The notes beneath the pieces are model-generated. The model did no database searches. It was given only the letters and a program-made list of their open reading frames with translations, and was not told the DNA's origin. Below are positions 7,645 to 12,628 of a DNA stretch of 12,628 nt, piece after piece. Position numbers and translations under genes: made by a program. This DNA comes from Rudanella sp. (GTDB lineage Bacteria; Bacteroidota; Bacteroidia; Cytophagales; Spirosomataceae): positions 1 through 12,628 of the forward strand of contig JAJAYX010000321.1 in NCBI GenBank assembly GCA_026785985.1, read 5' to 3'. The first letter of the stretch is position 1. Each line of letters starts with the position of its first letter.

Positions 7645-8046
7645 GGTAAACCGCCCGCCCTCAATCAGCACCAAGTTTGCCGTCGAAGCGTTGTAGGTAT
7701 AAATCCAGCACATAAGTGACTCGCTGCCCACGTGAACAGATAAAGCTTTACGGATATAGATGCCAGACCCGTCTACGGCCGTGTCTTCGTATTCATCTAA
7801 AACCGGGAGTGCTTCGGTGGGGTTGTGGAGTTGATAGATTTCCCCGTGGATGAAGGTGGTGGCTGTTGGGTCGGGAACGGCACCGGGAAACCACGACACC
7901 CGAAAAAGTTGACCGGGGAGATGGCCACAATCCACAAAACGGCTCTGTTGACGCAGTTGACGGGCGTAGGGGTTGGCGAACTGCTGCATCAGTGTTCCAT
8001 ACACAAATAAAAAATCGGTTGGGAGTGGCTGGTGGGTGGCTGGCAT
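7636..8046 (-). CDS. Gamma-glutamylcyclotransferase family (AIG2/YtfP-like) protein
   Basis: The 136-aa protein has the family's N-terminal signature FLFVYGTLM (Y16-G17-T18-L19), which forms the glycine-rich substrate loop. Mid-chain are G-x-L-P-G-Q-L-F and GEIYQL, and then LDEYED with E87 in the position of the usual catalytic glutamate. Members convert gamma-glutamyl peptides or amines to 5-oxoproline, but many bacterial YtfP-like members have no proven substrate, so only the fold is safe. I start at ATG 8044-8046: the longer frame back to 8154 runs into the coding sequence of the divergent gene and adds residues unlike the family. The first ten codons coincide with a tandem GTGGCTGG repeat (8025-8043), so the Pro/His-rich N-terminus may be repeat-derived. 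The stop codon lies inside the terminator hairpin. Confidence 0.85.
   Translation of the reverse strand: MPATHQPLPTDFLFVYGTLMQQFANPYARQLRQQSRFVDCGHLPGQLFRVSWFPGAVPDPTATTFIHGEIYQLHNPTEALPVLDEYEDTAVDGSGIYIRKALSVHVGSESLMCWIYTYNASTANLVLIEGGRFTKE
8025..8043. repeat. Tandem GTGGCTGG motif at the start of the cyclotransferase gene
   Basis: Two copies of gtggctgg (8025-8032 and 8036-8043) sit 3 bases apart. The 12-base word agtggctggtgg (8024-8035) also occurs, on the opposite strand, in the odhA-odhB gap. The motif overlaps the first codons of the minus-strand gene. Confidence 0.5.
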
Positions 8047-8054
8047 GAGTTCAT

Positions 8055-8062
8055 TAGTTTTG
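8055..8062 (+). promoter_or_regulatory. Bacteroidota-type -7 box (TAGTTTTG) for the 8096-9556 gene
   Basis: TAGTTTTG is an exact match to TAnnTTTG and ends 33 bases before the chosen ATG at 8096. That predicts a leader of about 25-30 bases and supports the internal ATG over the longer frame from 7973, most of whose extra codons would lie upstream of the transcript. No good -33 TTTG is seen. The TAAATTTA at 8065-8072 could serve the opposite-strand gene but is one mismatch off. Confidence 0.45.
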
Positions 8063-8073
8063 CGTAAATTTAG

Positions 8074-8088
8074 TGCGTTAACAACGCA
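8074..8088. promoter_or_regulatory. Short palindrome in the leader of the 8096-9556 gene (possible operator)
   Basis: The sequence tgcgtt-aac-aacgca has 6-base arms and a 3-base centre. It lies between the candidate -7 box and the ATG at 8096, and upstream of the divergent gene's start at 8046. A further tgcgt occurs at 8061-8065. A repressor bound here could affect both genes; no regulator is identified. Confidence 0.3.
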
Positions 8089-8095
8089 ACGGGGC

Positions 8096-9556
8096 ATGTA
8101 CGAGAAGAATATAGGAACCAAACAGAAGGCATTGCGCATTAATCTCGACCGCAAAATCTATGGCTCGTTTGCCGAGATTGGGGCGGGGCAGGAAACAGCC
8201 GCAATGTTTTTTAAAGCAGGCGGATCGTCGGGGACTATTGCCAAAACGATCTCGGCCTATGACATGACCTTTAGCGATGCCATTTACGGCCCCGAGGCCA
8301 GCGGGCGCTATGTGTGCGAGTCGCGGTTGCTGAAAATGCTCAACCGGGAATACAACCTGCTCAACGTGCGTTTGGCCGACAAGCGCGGCCCCGATACCAC
8401 GTTTTTTGCTTTTGCCAACACGGTGGTAGCGCTTAACTACCAGAAAACCAATGAGGCCCACGGCTGGTTGGGATGCCGGTTTCAGGTGAACCCACAGGCG
8501 GGCTACAACGACGTGATTGTTCACGTCAGAATGCTCGACAATGAGAACGTGTTGCAGCAACAGGCTCTCGGAATCATTGGCACCAACCTGATTTTTGGCT
8601 GTTTTTATTACCAGAAATCGCCCGAAACGCTGTTGCTTTCGTTGATGGATGACCTCTCGCCCGACCGTATTCAAATTGATATGGTTCGGTTCGATGGGCC
8701 GGACTTTGCCGATGTTGATAACCGGCTGATGAGTTTGCGGCTAGTGCGCAACGGCTTCACAGATGCCGCCTTGTTTGGTGCTGATGGGCGCGTGTTGCAG
8801 CCTTCGGAGGCTCTCTATAAAAAGAATATCCTGGTCATGCGGGGGCGGCTTCGGCCCGTAACGAACGTCCACATGGACATGATCGAAAACGGCCTGAAGC
8901 AGTTTAAAGAAGAGGCCGACGTAGACAATAGCAAAGTAGTAGCCCTATCGGAGTTGACGTTGCAGAACCTCAAAGCCAGCGATGCGGGCATCGACGAAAA
9001 GGACTTTCTGGATCGAGTGGATATTTTGTGTTCGCTAGGGCAAACGGTAATGATTTCCAATTACCACGAATACTACCGGCTTGTGGCGTATCTGGCGCGG
9101 CTCACCCGGCTCAAGATTGGTCTGATCATGGGCATTCCAAACCTCGAATATATTTTCGATGAGGCCCATTATGAGTTTCTGCCGGGAGGCATTCTGGAAT
9201 CGTTTGCTACGCTGTTTAGCCGAAAAGTGAAGTTATTTATTTACCCCACTCTACGGCGCGATGGCAGCATTTATACCTGCAACGATTTCCACGTCTCCGA
9301 CCATTTAGCCCCGCTGTTTACTTACCTGACACAAAACGACAAGATCGAACCCATCACGGACTACAACGAAGAAAACCTGCATATCTCAACCGATCATGTG
9401 CTGGAAATGATTCAGAACGGAGAGGATGGCTGGGAGGTTATTGTTCCTGAAAGCGTGGTGAAGCAGATCAAAGAAAACCACCTTTTTGGCTATCCTAAAG
9501 ACATACAATACATTCCAATTGGTGAGCAGGTCCGGCAACAGGCCGTGCAGGCGTAA
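8096..9556 (+). CDS. Conserved protein of unknown function (FAEIGAGQE family)
   Basis: The 486-aa soluble-looking protein has no signal peptide and no membrane segment. Its N-terminus reads KIYGSFAEIGAGQETAAMFF, followed by GTIAKTISAYDMTFSDAIYG. I recognise this as a block conserved across Bacteroidota, cyanobacteria and others in a family often labelled TonB-dependent receptor or nicotinate-nucleotide adenylyltransferase. Neither label fits: there is no plug or beta-barrel signature, and no HxGH nucleotidyltransferase motif is seen. The middle (GWLGCRFQVNP, then HVRMLDNENVLQQQALGIIG) and the C-terminal part (VMISNYHEYYRL, then GIPNLEYIFDE) are also typical of the family as I remember it. I chose ATG 8096 because homologues start shortly before KIYGSFAEIGAGQE and because the promoter box lies at 8055-8062. 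The gene is divergent from the cyclotransferase (49 bases apart). Reality of the gene: very sure; function: unknown. Confidence 0.88.
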   Translation: MYEKNIGTKQKALRINLDRKIYGSFAEIGAGQETAAMFFKAGGSSGTIAKTISAYDMTFSDAIYGPEASGRYVCESRLLKMLNREYNLLNVRLADKRGPDTTFFAFANTVVALNYQKTNEAHGWLGCRFQVNPQAGYNDVIVHVRMLDNENVLQQQALGIIGTNLIFGCFYYQKSPETLLLSLMDDLSPDRIQIDMVRFDGPDFADVDNRLMSLRLVRNGFTDAALFGADGRVLQPSEALYKKNILVMRGRLRPVTNVHMDMIENGLKQFKEEADVDNSKVVALSELTLQNLKASDAGIDEKDFLDRVDILCSLGQTVMISNYHEYYRLVAYLARLTRLKIGLIMGIPNLEYIFDEAHYEFLPGGILESFATLFSRKVKLFIYPTLRRDGSIYTCNDFHVSDHLAPLFTYLTQNDKIEPITDYNEENLHISTDHVLEMIQNGEDGWEVIVPESVVKQIKENHLFGYPKDIQYIPIGEQVRQQAVQA

Positions 9557-9561
9557 TTTGG

Positions 9562-9612
9562 TTTGAGGGCTACGCCGTTTCGGTAAGAAACATGAACCAT
9601 GCAGCCCTCAAA
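9562..9612. terminator. Bidirectional terminator-like hairpin between convergent genes
   Basis: tttgagggct (9562-9571) is a perfect inverted match to agccctcaaa (9603-9612). Inside the loop, gtttc (9577-9581) pairs with gaaac (9587-9591), giving a nested stem. It begins 5 bases after the stop of the 8096-9556 gene and ends 12 bases before the end of the minus-strand HdeD-like gene. The arms carry short A/U runs on their outer sides, as expected of a terminator serving both strands. Confidence 0.65.
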
Positions 9613-9624
9613 GCCAGGATAAGT

Positions 9625-10200
9625 CTATGCCTGTTCTGAGCGGAATTTAAGCTGCGCTGACAAGAAAATAATCAGACCGCCGAGTATAATGGGAAATGCC
9701 CCTACGATACCCAGCGAATCCGTAAAGCCCTGCGGCCTCAACAGCAGGGTGAAGGCCAAAGCCCCTGACACAAGCACGTTGGCGATATGAACGAATTTCG
9801 ATGGATAATTGGATGACATGCTCCCGCTACCGCTCGATGACATGGCCAAATACATGGCTTGAACCGATTGCAAGAAAGCATACATCACTGCCCAAAAGCC
9901 TAAAACATCCACAAATCCTTTGATCGTACCGTCGGAATAAGCAAACATAGCTATCCCGAATGCCAAATCAGTGATTCCATGTAGAACACCCCACATATTG
10001 TTGCGGTCGGAGCGATCATTCGTCATTGCGAAAAATAAGCCAACGGCCCCAGCCAAAAAGGCAAGTATTCCGATAACAGAAGCTGATTGAACGGAGTAGC
10101 TCGTTGAAAAAATAAACATTGTCACGCCAATCAGTACGTAAATGACGCCCCTGGTGGATAATAGCCACCACCGTCGGGCTGACGAAGTTCTTGTTGTCAT
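9625..10200 (-). CDS. HdeD/DUF308-family integral membrane protein
   Basis: The 191-aa protein has six predicted membrane segments at about residues 17-32, 39-59, 69-88, 96-120, 136-154 and 162-184. The N-terminus is basic (TTRTSSARRWW) and a Ser/Gly-rich loop (121-131) separates segments four and five. This layout, with paired helices and short Asp/Gly turns, is that of the HdeD/DUF308 family, named after E. coli HdeD, a membrane protein linked to acid resistance. The biochemical role of the family is unknown, and an acid-resistance role should not be assumed here. The start is the first ATG. A possible -7 element, TAAGGTTG (10245-10252, minus strand, one mismatch), lies upstream. The gene converges on the 8096-9556 gene and is divergent from the trans-sulfuration gene. 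Confidence 0.8.
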   Translation of the reverse strand: MTTRTSSARRWWLLSTRGVIYVLIGVTMFIFSTSYSVQSASVIGILAFLAGAVGLFFAMTNDRSDRNNMWGVLHGITDLAFGIAMFAYSDGTIKGFVDVLGFWAVMYAFLQSVQAMYLAMSSSGSGSMSSNYPSKFVHIANVLVSGALAFTLLLRPQGFTDSLGIVGAFPIILGGLIIFLSAQLKFRSEQA

Positions 10201-10300
10201 ATTGCTGAGTTTTGTTGGTACTGAATACTCTTCTTTACATTGGACAACCTTATTTTGTTTTGAGTGTTAATCTGTAACCTGCATCAAGCGGAGTGTATCT

Positions 10301-10308
10301 TATCTTTT
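10301..10308 (+). promoter_or_regulatory. Possible -7 box (TATCTTTT) for the trans-sulfuration gene
   Basis: TATCTTTT matches 7 of 8 positions of TAnnTTTG and ends 27 bases before the ATG at 10336. No -33 TTTG lies at the usual distance. I see no SAM or cobalamin riboswitch-like structure in the 135-base gap, though a small one could be missed by eye. Confidence 0.3.
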
Positions 10309-10335
10309 TAGTCAGTATTCGCTCAAAAAGCCATC

Positions 10336-11473
10336 ATGAAATTCGGAACGAAAGCCATACACGCGGGTATCCACCCCGACCCAACAACGGGGGCCATTAT
10401 GACCCCTATCTACCGGACGTCGACCTATGTACAGGAGTCGCCGGGCAAGCAAGGGCTACGAATATGCCCGTACTCAAAATCCCACCCGCGATGCTCTACA
10501 AGCCAACCTGGCCGCGCTCGAAAACGGAAAGCATGGCATTTGCTATGCCTCGGGACTGGGGGCGACCGATGCTATTCTGAAGCTGTTCAAACCCGGCGAC
10601 GAGATTATTGCCAGCAGCGACCTTTACGGCGGCACCTACCGCATTATGGTGCGGGTATTTCAGGAGTTTGGCCTCAAATTCACCTTCGTTTCGCTCGACA
10701 ACCCGGCCAATCTGGAAAGGGCTCTGACCGGGCAAACACGCATGGTCTGGATCGAAACGCCCACCAACCCGCTGCTTCGGATTGTGGATATTGAGGCCAT
10801 TGCCCAAATCACCCAGGCAAAGGGCATCACCCTGGTGGTTGATAATACGTTTGCCTCACCTTATCTGCAAAACCCGCTCGATTTGGGGGCCGACATTGTG
10901 GTGCATTCCGTAACCAAATACATTGGGGGCCACTCCGACACGGTGATGGGAGCCATTATCACCAACGATGACGATACGGCCAGCCGGTTGAAATTTATTC
11001 AGAATGCGTGTGGGGCCGTACCGGGGCCGCAAGATTGTTTCCTGGCGTTACGGGGCATCAAAACCCTGCATGTCCGCATGGAGCGGCACTGCCAGAATGC
11101 GCAGCGTGTGGCCGAGTACCTGCGGCAGCACCCAAAAGTGGGTAAAGTTTATTATCCCGGCCTGCCCGACCATCCCGGTCACGAACTCACCAAACGGCAG
11201 ATGCGCGGTTTTGGGGGTATGGTGTCGTTTGAATTAGTCGGCGATTCGTTGCCGGAGGCCATCAAAGTAATGGAGAGTTTCGAGGTGTTCTCCCTCGGAG
11301 AATCACTGGGGGGCGTTGAGTCGTTGTGTACTCACCCGGCGAGCATGACCCACGCCAGCATCCCCAAAGCCGAACGCGAAGCCAACGGCCTGAAAGACAC
11401 GCTCATTCGATTAAGCGTTGGTATTGAAGATGTTGAAGACCTGATTGAGGATTTGGGCCGGGCCATTGGCTGA
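10336..11473 (+). pseudogene. Cystathionine gamma-synthase-type PLP enzyme, frameshifted near codon 38
   Basis: This is a Cys/Met-metabolism PLP enzyme (trans-sulfuration family). Codons 1-38 (10336-10449) read MKFGTKAIHAGIHPDPTTGA to SPGK. The rest (10451-11473) continues in another frame as KGYEYARTQNPTR and runs to the end. Homologues read SPGxHKGYEYxR, so the likely lesion is loss of 2 bases from a His codon (or one extra C) at about 10450. Rejoined, the protein would be 379 aa, the normal length. It would have NPTRDAL, the phosphate-binding [21 protein letters not shown], and the PLP lysine K195 in [11 protein letters not shown]. Members make cystathionine from O-activated homoserine or cleave it; residues seen here do not settle synthase versus lyase. 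The +2-frame ATG at 10427 would give a protein lacking the N-terminal clamp. The stop lies 7 bases from the hicA stop. Confidence 0.9.
10449..10451 (+). other. Frameshift point in the trans-sulfuration gene
   Basis: The sequence reads CCG GGC AAG C AAG GGC TAC GAA TAT, with one base (C10450) left over between the two coding frames. The family expects a His codon between the two Lys codons, so loss of two bases (CAC or CAT reduced to C) is the simplest account. Insertion of a single C is the alternative, which would give SPGKKGYEY. Confidence 0.85.
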
Positions 11474-11512
11474 TTTGTAATCAGGCAAAATCAGCGTCAG
11501 TGAGACCTGATT
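11470..11512. terminator. Weak inverted repeats at the convergent junction
   Basis: ctgatt-tgt-aatcag (11470-11484) forms a 6-base stem across the 7-base gap between the two stop codons. aatcagg (11479-11485) can alternatively pair with cctgatt (11506-11512) inside hicA. Either hairpin might end transcription from one side. There is no long T-run, so the call is tentative. Confidence 0.35.
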
Positions 11513-11693
11513 GCCGCACGATGGATCGAAATGTACCGAACGGAATTTCTTTCCGGTTTGTAGGCACAATTGCAGTCAGTGTTGGATTACCCGATTTTCT
11601 ATACGTTGCGTGACTCCCTTTTTGAGAGACAAACTCAAATCCGAAACCAAGAAGAACTGAAATGATGTGAGCCGACGAACATAGTTTAGGCAT
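11481..11693 (-). CDS. hicA: HicA-family type II toxin (mRNA interferase)
   Basis: HicA toxins are small double-stranded-RNA-binding-fold ribonucleases that cleave mRNA when not bound by HicB. This 70-aa protein has the family hallmarks: MPKLCSS at the start, GFEFVSQKGSHATYRK with the catalytic histidine H28, a basic strand ending VPTNRKEIPFGTFRSIVRQ, and the terminal SGLTDADFA. I start at ATG 11691-11693, which gives the usual HicA N-terminus; the frame extends only six codons further upstream. The start overlaps the hicB stop (ATGCCTAA), so translation of the toxin is probably coupled to the antitoxin. Order is antitoxin first. It ends 7 bases from the trans-sulfuration gene, tail to tail. 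The ORF is intact, so the toxin should be active if expressed. Confidence 0.9.
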   Translation of the reverse strand: MPKLCSSAHIISVLLGFGFEFVSQKGSHATYRKSGNPTLTAIVPTNRKEIPFGTFRSIVRQSGLTDADFA

Positions 11694-11946
11694 ATCGAAC
11701 GTGTACCTCAACCAGTTCAGAGTTTTTCACGGAGGGTAGGTTTTCGGTTGGAGCATCCTCAAAATAAAGTGACAAAGCCTCGTCTAAATTCTGGATAGCC
11801 TCCTCGCGGGTTTCCCCAAAACTGGACACATCAAGAGGCAAACACTGAGCCACATAATAGTCACCTTCCTGCCAAACAATACTGGTTACTGTTAACTCAT
11901 GTATTAGCTTGTTCGTTTTGAGAAATTTACACCTAAAAATTAACAT
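11686..11946 (-). CDS. hicB: HicB-family antitoxin
   Basis: HicB antitoxins bind and inactivate HicA and often repress their own operon. This 86-aa protein contains the HicB partial RNase-H-like fold: VTSIVWQEGDYYVAQCLPLD, then VSSFGETREEAIQNLDEALS and LYFED. Its C-terminus is only about 20 residues (VKNSELVEVHVRYA), with no helix-turn-helix or ribbon-helix-helix domain, so it may not bind DNA itself. The start is uncertain. I chose ATG 11944-11946; an in-frame GTG at 11959-11961 overlaps the stop of the upstream DUF6044-like gene by four bases (GTGA) and would add five residues. Either start leaves about 20 residues before the conserved fold. I found no clean TAnnTTTG box just upstream, so readthrough from the upstream gene is possible. 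Confidence 0.87.
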   Translation of the reverse strand: MLIFRCKFLKTNKLIHELTVTSIVWQEGDYYVAQCLPLDVSSFGETREEAIQNLDEALSLYFEDAPTENLPSVKNSELVEVHVRYA

Positions 11947-11957
11947 TATAAAGCCCT

Positions 11958-12628
11958 TCACACTTCATATACCCAAACCCGCCAGTAACTCGCCGGGTCG
12001 TTGAAGATCCCCACTTGCCGCCAGCCCAAACTGGCCGCATTTTTTATGGCTACTGCCGAGAAAATATACCGCCCGCCCATTGCCCGGAAAGTTGCCGTGT
12101 TGAACCGTAAGTCCTGCACCGCCCGGTTTTCGGCTTTTCCAATCAGGCAGTTCATGCCGAGTTCGGTGGGGAAAATATAGCAGCGGTTGCCGTAGGCATC
12201 GAAATAAGGCTTGATCCTGACCGCTTCGGGTTTGGCCCATTCCTGTGCTATAATTTGCCGGAACTGGTGTTTGTAGGCCAGTGGATAATTGTTCTGGTAG
12301 CTGTCGAGCGTGTAAAAACCATTCGTTTGGGCAATAATCGGGTGAATCCCAATGCTCACCACGCGATAGTCGGCGGGCGGGCCAGACAGTGTTTTTTTGA
12401 TTTGATTGAACAGGTCTTTCGCGAAAAAAGCCCGGTATGATGGTTGGTTGGGCTTCGGGTCGAAACCGAACAGGGTCAAAGCGTTGGCCCGCCATTCGGG
12501 GTTCAGGGCGAGGGTTAGGAGGAGAATGTATGGTGGGTTTTTAATACGCCGGAGAAATAAAACCAAACTTGTTTGCTTTTGACGGCGGCTTTCAAATCCA
12601 CCATACAAGGCCCCCCGCGTCACCATCC
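11958..12628 (-). CDS. DUF6044-like membrane protein, C-terminal part (partial)
   Basis: The open frame runs from the right edge to TGA at 11958-11960, at least 222 codons. An ATG at 12624-12626 exists but is probably internal, because the family is much longer (several hundred residues, many membrane segments). The visible part has one hydrophobic stretch near its beginning (PPYILLLTLAL), then QPSYRAFFAKDLF, YRVVSIGIHPIIAQTNGFYT, LDSYQNNYPLAYKHQFRQII, and MGGRYIFSAVAIKNAASLGW, ending WRVWVYEV. I recall this pattern from the extracytoplasmic C-terminal domain of DUF6044 proteins (Bacillus YkoS-like), multi-spanning envelope proteins whose chemistry is unproven. It lies on the same strand as, and touches, hicBA. 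The Arg-rich sequence close to the edge is less family-like, so an upstream frame problem cannot be excluded. Confidence 0.7.
   Translation of the reverse strand, partial: MVTRGALYGGFESRRQKQTSLVLFLRRIKNPPYILLLTLALNPEWRANALTLFGFDPKPNQPSYRAFFAKDLFNQIKKTLSGPPADYRVVSIGIHPIIAQTNGFYTLDSYQNNYPLAYKHQFRQIIAQEWAKPEAVRIKPYFDAYGNRCYIFPTELGMNCLIGKAENRAVQDLRFNTATFRAMGGRYIFSAVAIKNAASLGWRQVGIFNDPASYWRVWVYEV

Noticed and set aside
7973..8095. N-terminal extension of the 486-aa protein back to ATG 7973
   Set aside because: The extra 41 residues overlap the cyclotransferase coding start antisense, most lie upstream of the likely promoter box, and the family starts near KIYGSFAEIGAGQE.
8047..8154. N-terminal extension of the cyclotransferase to 8154
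   Set aside because: It would overlap the start of the divergent conserved gene, and the family begins just before FLFVYGTLM.
8078..8674. 198-codon minus-strand frame opposite the 486-aa conserved gene
   Set aside because: It is antisense to the conserved FAEIGAGQE block, and its sequence has no recognisable motifs.
8096..9556. TonB-dependent receptor or adenylyltransferase label for this gene
   Set aside because: No signal peptide, TonB box, plug or barrel strands, and no HxGH nucleotidyltransferase motif are visible.
1..12628. CRISPR array, tRNA, rRNA, insertion sequence or prophage
   Set aside because: No regularly spaced repeats, no tRNA cloverleaf or rRNA-like sequence, and no transposase, integrase or terminal inverted repeats were seen on either strand by eye.

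Overview
The window looks like a chromosomal segment of a Bacteroidota bacterium, most likely Cytophagales and Spirosoma-like. The grounds are moderate GC, promoters of the TAnnTTTG type, lipoproteins with an acidic run straight after the lipobox cysteine, a two-lipoyl-domain OdhB next to OdhA, a rhomboid protein with the short DUF6576-like tail, and a DUF6044-like membrane protein. This placement is from recall of families, not from a search.

Layout, left to right. (1) 2-184 (+): the last 60 codons of a rhomboid protease. (2) 205-4769 (-): the 2-oxoglutarate dehydrogenase operon, odhA/sucA (intact, 938 aa) followed by odhB/sucB. The odhB frame is interrupted by an in-frame TAG at 559-561, where the family has Glu. 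(3) 4965-5345 (-): what looks like the decayed C-terminal end of an XRE-type regulator, then a small surface-type lipoprotein gene (5349-5801, -). (4) 5802-6091: a divergent intergenic stretch. (5) 6092-7561 (+): an S41-family, PDZ-containing lipoprotein protease. It converges on a gamma-glutamylcyclotransferase-like gene (7636-8046, -) across a very strong hairpin. (6) 8096-9556 (+): a conserved protein of unknown biochemical function, divergent from the cyclotransferase. It converges on an HdeD/DUF308 membrane protein (9625-10200, -) across a second hairpin. (7) 10336-11473 (+): a PLP-dependent trans-sulfuration enzyme (cystathionine gamma-synthase type) broken by a frameshift at about 10450. 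(8) 11481-11946 (-): a hicB-hicA toxin-antitoxin pair with overlapping genes. (9) 11958-12628 (-): the C-terminal end of a DUF6044-like membrane protein that runs off the window.

Most of this is ordinary housekeeping and accessory content, and I found no convincing new multi-gene system. What stands out is that two core metabolic genes (odhB and the trans-sulfuration enzyme) and one regulator remnant each carry a disabling lesion within 12.6 kb. In odhB the stop codon comes with several other unexpected bases within 30 nt. That pattern needs raw-read support before it is called gene loss. The least understood intact gene is 8096-9556, whose family is often labelled a TonB-dependent receptor although nothing in its sequence supports that.
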